The notes: generated from the sequence alone by a model not told the origin. Shown: positions 46,612 to 57,850, numbered from the stretch's first letter. The stretch: 64,000 nt of DNA from Lucinisca nassula (GCA_963580285.1 OY757011.1:118487874-118551873); one strand, 5' to 3'. A program made the numbers and translations.

Positions 46612-46806
46612 GTAAACCACTTAGAGATTCTAAGCCTGTCCAGGAACCGCGGTGCGAGGCGGACCGTCCATGCTAATAAACATTGGGCGACATAACTTGA
46701 GATGTCATTCCATCTCAATGTCGGGTAAAAAAAAACCCACAAAATTGGATGCAAGGTTCTAAAACGACCTTTACACTTTTGACGGGGACGTTAAACCTCA
46801 AATCAC
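46612..46806 (+). mobile_element. SINE-like family A at the array edge
   Basis: Reads 'aaaccacttagagattctaag', 'cctgtccaggaaccgcggtg', 'cgaggcggaccgtccatgct', 'catctcaatgtcgggtaaaa', 'gacggggacgttaaacctca'. 5'-truncated. The array stops within a few bases of its start. Confidence 0.8.
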
Positions 46807-46869
46807 ACACTAAAAACAATACGACTCGTAAAGAAACGGCAGGAATAGCCGCATGGTATATATAGTGTG

Positions 46870-47185
46870 TAGCTAATTCTGATTCCGCTTGACGCAAAAT
46901 ATATATATTAAATGAATCTTATAATCATGCTGTGGTAACCTTGCATCCGTTTGCAATACTTTGAGTAACATTTGTCTGCCAAAGTCAATCTAAACATTGA
47001 GCAATAGGCATACAAACCAATATATGATGCAAACAAATTCAGGATAATCAAATATAAATCAGATCGTTTACGAATTTCCATAAAATAACACGTTAAGTCC
47101 ACCAATAAAACAAGGGAAACAACTCAAATAAGTAACGTTGCTACAAGTAAAAGCTTTAAATATAAAAAAGCTCATATTTTGCTCT
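46870..47185 (-). repeat. block P, copy 2 (inverted)
   Basis: Reverse complement of 19,225-19,520: 'ttgcatccgtttgcaatact', 'catttgtctgccaaagtcaa', 'gggaaacaactcaaataagt'. Moderately diverged; no gene. Confidence 0.75.
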
Positions 47186-47189
47186 CAGA

Positions 47190-48310
47190 CCCTCACGGGT
47201 CTAAATTCGCTCCATGTCCAGAACTGTTAACGCAAACGCTCCAGTTCGATTGCTAACACACCCAGCATTGAGCAAGGGCTGAAAAGGGTCTTATAGTCGC
47301 TCCATCAATAGCACCGTTAAAGCAAACCCTCCAGTTTGATAAGGGTAGAAATAGGGAGAAATAGGTCTTACTAAAGTCATTTTATGTTGAGCAGAGTTCA
47401 AGAGATTGCTTCAGTACGACTACTTACTTGCCCATCGTGGAGAAAGGACAGCCTAATAGGTCTAACAGTCGCTACAATCCAGCATATTTCAAGCAAACGA
47501 CCCAGTACGACTGCTACGTGCCCAGCGTGGAGCAATGACAGGAACAAGTGTTATAGTTGCTCCTCGCCTAGCACAGTTTAAGCGAACGCTAGAACTCTGG
47601 TACGACTGCTAACGTGCCCAACAGCTCAGGATTATTAAGGTCCTGTAGTTAAATGGTCTCGATACGGGTGGGTTAATATGAAATTAATAAATCAACCGTT
47701 CTTTTGGACACAAAGGAGTGGCCGTTCTGGGCGTGGAGGTGCCCAGCATGGAGCACCGGCATTATTGGAAAGTTCCCAGCGTGGAGCGAACGGACAGAAC
47801 CTGATATACATTTAAAACTGTTTTACAATGAAAGGCCAGGTTTTTTTTTCTGCGGATACTCAGGTTTTCAAACAATTCTTATTAACGAAAGTGAAAGGGC
47901 CTAAAACAAAACTGTTAGTAATAAAAAGTAACAATTGCGATTCGCCCCGGTAATGTAAAACAAATTGAACCAGTCTAGTATAACTGAAACTGCAATTTTC
48001 GAGCGTCTCCACGGTGGAGCAAAACGTTCCCTGCGTGGAGGTGCCCAGGATGGAGTGCCGGCATTACACCCTACTCAACAATCCTCGCCCTTGGTTAAAA
48101 CCGATAAGTTGTTCAGTCGGGATGATGGATTCTAGCTCATCAGTGTAACAGCTCAGAGAACATAAAATCAAACGAATAAGAAGATGAAAGATCGATGAGG
48201 ACTCGACAGCATGAAAAAGCTAAAATGCTGCAGCAAAGGAAACCCAACAGTTAGGCTCCGGTTAGCCCTACCAGAGACAGAGCATCAGGCACCTACCTTC
48301 AGGCGTTCTG
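47190..48310 (-). repeat. inverted divergent satellite (block M) with block N
   Basis: 47,200-48,060 carries inverted subfamily B-like monomers ('cccagcgtggagcaatgaca', 'tgcccaacagctcaggatta', 'ggaggtgcccagcatggagc'), matching 18,471-19,200 reversed. 48,075-48,300 matches block N at 16,080-16,340 in the same orientation, so the inversion boundary lies near 48,070. Confidence 0.7.
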
Positions 48311-50640
48311 GCGGAAATGCGTTCGTACATATGAAAGGAACTAGGCGGGCGGGTTAATTGACTTGAGGTAGAAACCTAATATGTCAGATATTTTGAACAG
48401 GGACAATGTTTGACGATTCCTAAGTAAATCAAGTTTCTTCTACAACTTTGTCAAGATGGGCGGGAACATCTGGTTCAACTCAGACTCTCAACTGACCTTT
48501 TCTGCACCTTCATGTAACTTGGTGACCTCAATTTGCGCATGTTTAAAACCAGAGTCAATCAATCAGCAAATAAGCTGGAGTATATCAAATCCGCAGTTGG
48601 CTAATTAGATGCTAATATTCACATTTAGTAGAGTATCTTTTTCTGCAGCAAATTATTGGTAAAAATCAAAACAATTTAACCTCTAAAATATTTATGTAAA
48701 GTCGTTCCATCAAATACTAAATGATGTTTCTTTTTTTGTTTGAAGTAAAATTTTGCAGACCTTCACAAAAGGAGGCTGGATTGGTCAGAGGCATAAACTC
48801 ATTAAAATACGTCTTTCCTTTAATTATGAATTACTGGACAAAAATCTGCAAACCCATAATAGGGTCTCGCTGTTCTCTTCACTCAACATTTACGTCTTTC
48901 AGAGGTTACTTCATACCAAACTACCACTGGTCATCGAATTAATTGTTTATGAAGGCTTGAAAATGCAGCTATGCAATAAAAGATAACCAAACAAGCATAA
49001 AACTGGTGCTGCTGTATCATGACAACGCCAATGAAATATGGTTTACGCTTGCCATCAAGCTTACACGACTTTTAATAACTACACTGAACACAAAATTATA
49101 AACAAGCAGCCCATGGTAAACTACATGTACGCTCACCAGAGCTCAAGTGGGCATAAATCGCCCCACCCCTTGGTGGCCATTTATTTTAACAGAAAATAAT
49201 GGTTTAGTAGAGGCCAATCCTAGGACCATTGCTGCAAAATTATTTTGAAGTCAACCATTATTTTTGTTGCCGTCGCATACAATATGGTCAGCTTTGAACA
49301 ATCTTAGCAGGGCTAGAGTCCAAAATGTTGCATAGCAAGGTCTTGTAATTCCTGAGATGCAGAATTCAAAATCACTTTGGGCCATATATTAGTATGACAA
49401 TCACACAGATCCCTCAAACGAAATTTGATTTCTCGACCACACCGATGCAGTATATGTAATTTGATATCAGTTAGCACAGTAGTTTTAGAAGAAAAAAAAT
49501 AGAAATAAGTAATCTTATGACCCCAGGGTCATTTAGCTGGTTGCAATTATCAACTCTGATGTCATAAGCTGCAAAACAACCAGAAAATATCGTCTTTTAC
49601 ATACAAAATCCTAAGTGACCGAATGTGACCTTGACGTAAGAAAGGTTAAGGTCAACCAAATGTCATCATTTGAACAAATTTGATATGGCCCGGGTCCCTA
49701 ATATCGTATACCAAGTTTCAAGGTCATCGGTCAATTGGTCCCTGAGAAGGGAATTTTTTCAAAGATTTTTACTATATATGGGCATGGTGGACATTTTGGT
49801 CATGTGACCCAGACATTCAGAGTATAAAGTATGTTTATTCTTCCACCCCATGGCGGCTTTACATATAATTTGATTCCAACTTGACTTGTAGTTTCAGAGG
49901 AGATGTCATTTGGAATTGTTTGGATGCTCAAATGAGAAAAGAGGGTAGGAACATTTATCTCCCCTTTTTATGTCTATTTCCCCACGTTTTTTATTTTCCA
50001 ACTCCATTTTCAAGATGCTCAGTGACCTCTGAATAAATGCATATCGTATTTAAGTGTGAGAAATTAAGGTGCATTAAACTCCTTAAATACGGGTGCAACA
50101 AATTTCAAATCCCCAACTATTATAATTTGCTGGTATAGGGCAATTTATTTTACCATCCAGTTTTGCCATTAAACTTTAAATTAGCAAGATTTGTTAATCA
50201 TTCCTGCACCTACATTGCTTCTACTAAAAAAGGATGTGTCTTCATAAGATTCCGGTACAAAAAGGTAATTTTCATGGACAAATTGCATACCCCACTTTCT
50301 ATTAGTTACTATCAGGTATGGCTTTGAAACTGTGACCCTGGGACAAAATAACTTATTAAAACAACATCATTTTATTTTGCAAATGCAAAATTGCGCATAT
50401 TTAATTTCATATAACTTGAATCCGTTATCTTTCTAGAGATATACAATTGGTATTTCCACTAGGAAAAATGTCACTTTTACAACAACAATAAAAAAAACAA
50501 AACAAAAAAAAAACAAAAAAAAAAAAAAACACTAGATCTTCAGTCGATGTTATACCATCGCAAATACCCTCTTTTTCTATTAATAACACTAATGACTATG
50601 TATTAGCTAGCTAAAACTACATGTAAGTTAAAAAAGTTGC
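48311..50640. other. AT-rich DNA, no gene seen
   Basis: Contains isolated phrases of the tandem-repeat type ('gtataccaagtttcaaggtc', 'gggcatggtggacattttgg' near 49,710-49,800) and an A-rich low-complexity tract at about 50,485-50,530. Two overlapping frames of about 75 codons near 48,720-48,990 show no recognisable domain. Confidence 0.55.
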
Positions 50641-51400
50641 AAAGAACATTCTAACTGATAAGCAAAGTTTCAGAAGTGTAACTCTTATAGTTTAGAAGAT
50701 ATGGCAAAGTCATAATTTTTTACCTTTGACCTTGGGGTTATGTTGAGCTCCACATAAAGTATCCAAATTTATTCTATATTCCAACAGCCATCCAATAACC
50801 AAGTTTCAGAAGTGTGACTCCAATAGTTTAGAAGATATGGCAAAGTCATACTTTTTGAACTTTGACCTTGGGGTCAAGGTCACACCAAAAGTAGCCCAAC
50901 ATTTTCTATATTCCAAGGGCCATCCAATAAGCAAAGTTTCAGAAGTGTAACTCCAATAGTTTAGGAGGTATGGCAAATCATAATTTTTGACCTTTGACCT
51001 TTGGGTCATGTTGAGGTCAAGGTCACACCAAAAGTATCCAAATTTATTTTATATTCCAAGGGCCATCCAATAACCAAAGTTTCAGAAGTGTAACTCTAAT
51101 AGTTTAGAATATATGGCAAAATCATACTTTTTGACCTTTGACCTTGGGTCAAGGTCACACCAAAAGTAACCTGACATATTCTATATTCCAAGGACCATCC
51201 AATAAGCAAAGTTACAGAAGAGTAACTCCAATAGTTTAGAAGATATGGCAATTCATAATTTTTGACCTTTGACCTTGGGTCATGTTGAGGTCAAGGTCAC
51301 AAAAAAGTTGCCTTCTGCCATCTACATTCCATGTACTATCCACATGCAAAGTTTCAAAAGTGTAACTTCAGTGGTTGCAGAGGAGATCCAATCACAAGAA
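50641..51400. repeat. about 135-bp non-coding tandem repeat with DR1-like motifs
   Basis: About five units: 'aagtttcagaagtgtaactcc', 'aatagtttagaagatatggc', 'ttttgacctttgaccttggg', 'gaggtcaaggtcacaccaaa', 'ttctatattccaagggccat'. Perfect TGACCTTTGACCT occurs at 50,988-51,000, 51,132-51,144 and 51,263-51,275. The array leads into the GACGGACG tract at 51,408. Confidence 0.85.
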
Positions 51401-51407
51401 ACGTGAC

Positions 51408-51455
51408 GGACGGACAGACGGACGGACGGACAGACGGACGGACAGACGGACGGAA
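51408..51455. repeat. GACG/GACA microsatellite
   Basis: Tract of GACGGACGGACAGACGGACG-type units at the end of the 135-bp tandem repeat. A similar terminus follows the repeat at 1.0-2.0 kb. Confidence 0.9.
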
Positions 51456-51572
51456 GGACTGACGCCGGAGTGAACTGTGGTACGAAAACAATATACCCGA
51501 TTTTTCTTCGAAAAAGCGGGTATAAAAAACAATGTCTAAATGACGATGCAGCTAATCGCATTGGTACGGAAC

Positions 51573-52748
51573 CCGGGAAGGGACATGATTTTTTTTTTAA
51601 ATGTTGTGCGAACAAGATAATATCATGTGCGGACACGATAATATGTTGTCCGCACAAGATATTATCTTGTGCGGACAACATAATTTATCTTGTGCAGACA
51701 ACTTAATATCTTGTCCGCACAAGATAGTATCATGTTCGCACAACATATTATCTTGTTTGCACAACATAGATCTTAAGAAGTTGTGCGAACAAGATATTAT
51801 CTTGTGCGGACAAGATATTATCTTGTTCGCACAGCATATTATCTTGTGCGCACAATGCGGAAAAGATGATATCTTGTGCGCACAAGATATTAAGTTGTGC
51901 GAACAAGATAATATCTTGTCCGCACAAGATCTATGTTGTGCAGACAAGATATTATCTTGTGCGGACAAGATAATATCTTGTTCGCACAACTTAATATCTT
52001 GTGCAGACAAGATAATATCTTGTCTGCACAAGATAATGTCTTGTTCGCACAAGATAATAGCTTGTGCGCACAAGATAATATGCTGTGCGCACAAGATAAT
52101 ATGTTGTCCGAAAAAGATAATATCTTGTCCACACAAGATATTATCTTGTGCGCACAACTTATAAAATAAAAAAATCGGAACACGGGAAGGGACATGATTT
52201 TTTTACCATGTTGTGCGAACAAGATATTAAGTTGTGCGAACAAGATAATATCTTCACGGTGCGGACAAGATAATATGTTGTCCGCACAAGATATTATCTT
52301 GTGCGGACAACTTAATTTATCTTGTGCGGACAACTTAATATCTTGTCCGCACAAGATAGTATCTTGTTCGCACAACATTTTATCTTGTTTGCACAACATA
52401 GATCTTGGGAAGTTGTGCGAACAAGATATTATCTTGTGCGGACAAGATATTATCTTGTTCGCACAACATATTATCTTGTGCGCACAAGATATTATCTTGT
52501 GCGGACAAGATAATATCTTGTGCGCACAAGATATTAAGTTGTGCGAACAAGATAATATCTTGTCCGCACAAGATCTATGTTGTCCGAACAAGATAATATG
52601 TTGTTCTGATATTAAGTTGTGCGAACAAGTTAATATCTTGTGCGCACAAGATAATATGTTGTCCGAACAAGATAATATGTTGCCCGCGCAAGATATTATC
52701 TTGTGCGCACAACTTATAAAATAAAAAAAAAATCATGTCCCTTCCAAG
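51573..52748. mobile_element. composite element bounded by GGAAGGGACATGATTTTT inverted repeats
   Basis: Left end GGGAAGGGACATGATTTTTT (about 51,576) and right end AATCATGTCCCTTCC (52,732-52,746) are inverted. A third, direct copy of the left end with CTTATAAAATAAAAAAA before it lies in the middle (52,155-52,201), so the element is two modules of roughly 600 bp. Both are filled with a 21-bp self-complementary repeat. The form suggests a foldback-type non-autonomous element. Confidence 0.75.
51597..52715. repeat. self-complementary 21-bp tandem array, about 50 units
   Basis: The unit is roughly ACAAGATAATATCTTGTGCGC (21 bp, shown as two abutting palindromes: ACAAGATA-ATATCTTGT and TGTGCGCACA). 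Spacer pairs CGCA, CGGA, CGAA and CCGC vary. Because 21 is seven codons and the unit is nearly its own complement, both strands stay open for 176-233 codons with the same heptapeptide (LCAQDII / SCAHKIL). A shared interruption 'catagatcttnngaagttg' at about 51,766 and 52,398 shows the two modules were duplicated. Confidence 0.92.
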
Positions 52749-52839
52749 GTTCTGTACATTGGCGGCACTTAAATCTGACTAATAGGTATCCAAGCGAGCG
52801 AGCTCCTGCAACAAATAAATGATGTTATCGTTCTTGATC

Positions 52840-53187
52840 TAACACGCCAAAACAAATACACTGGAAATTTTATCACCGGAAAAAGGAATATTTTAAGATG
52901 AAAAAAAAATGCGATATTTTTCTTATTTCTGCTCAGAATATAGATCGTGAGTACACGTTAGAACCGCCTCATCGAGGCGGTTCTAACGAGTACCTACAAA
53001 CTATATTTTAGTAGATCGTGAGTACACGTTAGAACCGCCTCATCGAGGCGGTTCTAACGAGTACCCACAATCTATAATTTAGAGCACAAATAAGAAAAAT
53101 AAGGTTTACCCCCTGTAAACCCCAGTTTTACCACATAAAAGTGGGGTTCAGGGGGTCAAAATTATATAGGCGTGTTTTCGTGATGTC
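52840..53187. mobile_element. MITE family H, copy 3, with doubled hairpin
   Basis: The right terminus TATAGGCGTGTTTTCGTGAT is good; the left is degraded (AACACGCCAAAACAAATACA). Two copies of the palindromic module lie in tandem 72 bp apart (52,938-53,006 and 53,012-53,076). After them comes the family's 'taaaccccagttttaccaca' segment. Confidence 0.8.
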
Positions 53188-53479
53188 GGCCCATGGCTCA
53201 CAGACACGGTGGTATCCTTATCCTTTGTCTCAAGACTCGTTTCAGATAGGACCAGACGTAACAGATGCGATCCATTGACTATTCAGCATCTAAATATTTC
53301 ATGAATTCAGAATTCTGTTTAATTTCAGTTTTACCTTATGTTCAATAATACGGACAGTGCAAATTGACATAAAGCATAACCCTTTCATTCCTGAGTTTCA
53401 GTTGTGGACAACTCGAGGTTTGACTTACGACCTAGCCATTGTTGCCAGTACTAGATACTGTACTTACAGAAACAGTTAA

Positions 53480-53710
53480 CATCATGAAAACACGCCTATA
53501 TAACTTTGACCCCCTTGAACCCCACTTTATATAGTAAAACTGGGTATACTATATTTTCCTTATTTCTGCTCTAAAATATCGATTGTGGGTATTCGTTAGA
53601 ACCGCCTCGATGGGACTGTTCTAACGAGTACCCACAATCTATATTTTGTGCAGAAATCAGAAAAATATCGCAATTTTTCATCTTAAAATTTTCGGTTTTT
53701 TCGGCGGTAG
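53480..53710. mobile_element. MITE family H, copy 4 (right end missing)
   Basis: The left terminus is ATCATGAAAACACGCCTATA. The palindromic module is at 53,577-53,644, with its loop region altered (CCTCGATGGGACTG). Then comes 'atattttgtgcagaaatcag' and 'tcttaaaattttcggttttt', stopping near 53,710 without the second terminus. Confidence 0.75.
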
Positions 53711-54175
53711 TAAGACCAGGACCAGATGTAGCGTATATTCTTTCGAGGTTATAGTCCTTTGAGTATTTCTGTAAATATTTCGTTTCCGGATAACTCCTCC
53801 TACAATAAACATTCGACCAAGCTGAAACTTGATAATATATAGTTAGACCATGCTGGTATTGTTAGGGCCCACACTGGCTACAACTATATTGCTGTTGTCC
53901 GTGTGTTTGTAACGCCTTAACCAAAAAACTGTCATAACTTCAAAAGGATTTGCCCTACTATCATAAAACTTCACACACATAATAACCATCACAAGACCTA
54001 CATTCTGATAAAGGACGATACCTGTATTATTTTTGTCCGTGTGTTTGTCTTGCCTTAACCAAAACTTAACCTTGGTCATAACTTCAAAAGTATTTGCCTT
54101 TCTTTCATGAAAATTCACACAAATACTTGCCATCACAAGACCTACATTCTGGCAAAAATTGTACCACACCTCTTT
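53711..54175. repeat. two-copy tandem repeat, about 145 bp
   Basis: 53,880-54,030 and 54,031-54,175 share 'gtccgtgtgtttgtnntgcc', 'ttaaccaaaa', 'gtcataacttcaaaag', 'ccatcacaagacctacattc'. Non-coding. 53,188-53,479 and 53,711-53,879 show nothing else. Confidence 0.65.
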
Positions 54176-55400
54176 GATAGCTCCTGTGGGGCCCTTTCTG
54201 ACGTAGTCAGTGATCTGGTTTTGAGCTTATGGTTCAACAAATAAAAACAAAGCTATGCTGATAATCGAGGAAATTTACGCGTACAACACAGAAAATAAAT
54301 GGTTATCTCCCACAGCTCCTAGTCATGGTTACCTAGGTAGCAAACCACTATTCCAAGCTGTCGGCGAGACTCGGACGCGCAGCGGACGAAGTTTTTTGAG
54401 CCGTAACAAATAGTACACTTTGCAACCCTTCTCTTTTGTGTTATCTCTGCATTGTGACTTGCCACAGAATAATTTCAAGCTGGTTTCTATAGCTTGTACA
54501 CTGTACAGCCAATGTAGTGGCAATGTAAACAAATCCTACCCCACCCACTTCTGCTGCTTTTTTTATCATTTTCTGCTGTTTTCAAGGGAGCCCTGGCAGC
54601 ACACTGCATTTGCAAGGACAATTGTCAGCATTCAGCTCTATTGTACACCTACCAAAAATGAAAGGGGGCTAGAAATTGACCCCTGCCAGCTGTTTACTTT
54701 TTTAGCAATATCCAAATGAAGTCAGACAGCTATTTTAAACAGAAAGTGTAGCTATAAATTCGTTAAGCAGTAGTTTCGTATTTTCAGTTACATCCCTTGA
54801 TATCCAGGTCATGTGACCATGAATTCATATTTCTCCACAATGACACAACTTTCATAATTACCAAACAGTATTTAGACACTGAATTTGATCCCTACCCTTG
54901 CTTATGAAGAAATTTCCCCATGTGCACAGGCTGGAAACTGTGTACTGCTACCCTAGGTGACCAAGGTAAACTGGAAATAGAAAAAGGGGGTAGTGTATTT
55001 CATTTTCAAAAAGGACCAAGTTATTTTCATTTTTATTTTACAAAATGTATATGGACGTGTTCACAATAAATTTGCAATTTTACTTCCGCTGGAACAGAAA
55101 AGAGATAACAATTTACAAAAAAGTTATGAAAAGAAATTCATCAGTTTTTCAATAGTTTTACTATATATTGGGTGCTTCCAAATATATGTAAAAAGGACTA
55201 AAAAGTTGTTCATAAAATTTCATTAAAAATACATGTGGATAATTGAAAAAGAATGTAAAATCATGAGCCGCTTGCACAGAAAAGATATTCTTATAAGTTT
55301 TTATTTTATGCGGAAATAATTATCAAGGTCCTATATAAATCTATGTATTAACTTTAACCGACATCAGTTACCTGGATGTCCGTTAAAGTTTGACATTGAT
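54176..55400. other. AT-rich DNA, no gene seen
   Basis: A 99-codon frame at 54,420-54,719 and others are not supported by any domain, repeat conservation or flanking splice structure that I can see. Confidence 0.5.
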
Positions 55401-55404
55401 TGTA

Positions 55405-55730
55405 TCAGAATTCTGTTTCCTTAATGCACATGTGCAATGCATGTCTGACTTGTGTTGGAAGTAGCATTGTCCTGCATCAAGTACTGTAGGAGGAGTTGCA
55501 GAGAAACGAACATTACTATTTAACCTAATATGCTACACATGTGGCCAAATGTTAAATTAAGGCGTTCAAGGGGACATCATTCTACAATAAGGGGCTGGGT
55601 CAGAATCCTGTTCCTGTTATGCACACTTTCAATGCATGTCTGAACTGTGTTGCGAGTTTCAATGCCCTATATCAAAGACTGTATGAGAAGTTGCAGAGGC
55701 ACGAACAATACTACAATGTTTGACGTACAG
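55405..55730. repeat. two-copy direct repeat, about 195-bp offset
   Basis: 'cagaattctgtttccttaatgcac', 'caatgcatgtctgacttgtgt', 'agttgcagagaaacgaacatt' near 55,410-55,520 recur with changes at about 55,600-55,715, followed by a 'gacgtacagacc' degenerate tract. Confidence 0.6.
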
Positions 55731-55784
55731 ACCTACTTACGTACGGACAACTATATGCCCCTCCTCACTTCTTAGCGGGTGCAT

Positions 55785-55895
55785 AAAACAGAGCACCCGG
55801 CGAAGAAAAAAACAGCTGACCTTCCAGAGCTTGGCGTGCTCACATGTGGCCACAGCGGCAGAGCTCTTACCCACTAGGCCAGAGAGGCCCGAACA
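55785..55895 (-). mobile_element. SINE family D, degraded fragment
   Basis: Resembles 9,285-9,435: 'acccggcgaagaaaaaaaca', 'gctgaccttccagagcttggc', 'cttacccactaggccagaga', 'ggcccg'. B-box region lost. Confidence 0.55.
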
Positions 55896-56600
55896 AAATG
55901 GGTAAATTCAGCTGTTGGTTTCACATCTACCGAAATTACCCTAAGTGTTTAGATATGCATGTCTAGCCCCCGGTCTAGGCAACCGGTGCACGCCCAGATA
56001 AGTCAGGATCTGGACATGAATCACGTGTTGGGTTTGATAAGCAGTGCCGACCCAGACAGACGCCACAGAAAACCGCATTTGATCACGGTCAATAGTATAT
56101 TCTTAAATATTTTCTTAAAATACTGATATTTCAGGGTTAAACCGCAGTTCAAGACTGTCGACAAATCAGTGCTGTCACTACAACCCTTAAGGTGCTACTG
56201 TTTATGTCGCCTGCTCTATATACTATTCAAACTTTTTACACCATGTTTTACAGCTAGGCAAACAGTGTGCATGCTGATCAAACTGTGGAGCTGTTCGATC
56301 TGGGTACACATTGTTTGCAATAATGACAGTAGACAACAAAGCAGGCCAGAATTGTTGTGATTGACATCTTAAGCGTCTATCGTATGTAGACGAAATCAAC
56401 CGAAGCCCGCCCCAGCGGGCGCTTAACGGATACTATTGAACATTGTGAGCTATATATTGATGGTTTGATTTCGGCAATCAACATACATGCTATGGTCAAT
56501 ATGTTTTAGCACGAAAACAAACCCATTCCAGCAAAGCTTGTTTTGCATTTGCGCTCGAGCACTGTCAATGGATTATTGTAAATGCAGTGTGTTGCACCTA

Positions 56601-56946
56601 CAGTCGAACTTCAATGGCTCGAACACCTTTGGGTCCTTGAAAATCTGTTCGAGACAGGGGTAGTTCGAGCCACTGAGGCCTATTGCCAGGAGGTATACGA
56701 TATACTTTTTGATATATTTTCGATATTCTATAATGAAAATGTATACTGTGTGTTCTCATTAGAATCGCCTCATCGAGGCGATTCTAATGAGTACATACAG
56801 CATACATTTGCAAGATAAAGGACGAAAATCTCCTAAATTATCTCCCATTATTTCTTATGTAGAGGATTTCCCTAGGGGCTCAAGAACGGGTTCGACTCAG
56901 CCATGGTAAACGAGTCATCGGTGTTCGAGCGATCGAAGTTCTACTG
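56601..56946. mobile_element. TA-target MITE containing the palindromic hairpin module
   Basis: The termini CAGTCGAACTTCAATGGCTC and the complement of GATCGAAGTTCTACTG are inverted repeats of about 29 bp ending GAACACC, with TA on both sides (56,599-56,600 and 56,947-56,948). These are features of a Tc1/mariner-derived element. The centre holds a palindrome (56,739-56,807) homologous to that of MITE family H. A degraded second copy lies at 60,926-61,235. A 78-codon frame across it is not a gene. Confidence 0.85.
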
Positions 56947-56948
56947 TA

Positions 56949-57850
56949 TTTAGTACATGCATGTAGAAGGGCAAACGATGAAGCTGAAAAGATTTTGGGC
57001 TAACTCAAGAAAGCATATAAAATAAAATATACATAAACTTGAGAACCTCCAAAATGCTATCACTGTACGAACAACGGCTCCTGACTGTTGAATTAACAAA
57101 TCGTGATTAGATACATAAACAGAGGCCACACAAGGCAACATAACGCGACGTCTGATCAGGCCTGTCCTTAAACTACTGGAATTTAAGGGTTGAACGAAAA
57201 GTCTAAGTTCAGGACTATTTTCCCAGCCTACACTCAAAGACAGTCGACCCACCATTACTTTCAGTGCTTTGATTATTTTGTTCGGTCAGCCATTTTTAGG
57301 GCCTTATAACGCGTCATTGCAGCGCTGATCGGAAAATGGCCGAGAAGATAAAACGTTTCTTATCAAAAACATGGACCCCATATATTTATAAAATGCCTCT
57401 CTGAAGAACAAACCATCTCGATAGATATATGGCCGCAATGCGCAGTTTTTGGTATCATGAAGCCGATGGAGACCACACATTGCTAGAATTTCCACCAAGT
57501 TCAGTTACGGCCCACTGCCCAAGTTCAAACGACCTCTAAGGCTCGTTCTGAAGGAGCGTATATATGTCGTTGGGGGTGGGGGATTCCTTCAAACACTGCA
57601 TGAGTCACTTTTCCCGTGGAGGCTGTTTGAGTTTTCTTCAGATACGAATATTACCGCGTTTGATATGCCATGGATGAAGCCTGTGTGAAGGAAATGTAAA
57701 GGAAACAAAAATAAAACTATAAACAGAAAAAACTTAATTCCATGCAATTATAAGCAATCATGATAATGTTTACGGGTCAGACAAGTCAATAAACAAGAAG
57801 GTAGGCTTCTGAAGGTGCCACCAGTCGCCTAAGCAAATTTATATACCATG
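56949..57850. other. no gene seen
   Basis: Mixed-composition unique DNA. Minus-strand frames of 64 and 101 codons lack recognisable domains. Confidence 0.5.

Noticed and set aside
51601..52591. Heptapeptide-repeat proteins on both strands of the 21-bp array
   Set aside because: The same peptide on both strands follows from the palindromic 21-bp unit. No start context, signal peptide or flanking exon structure is visible.
51597..52715. CRISPR-like array
   Set aside because: There are no unique spacers: the units abut and are self-complementary. The host is an animal.
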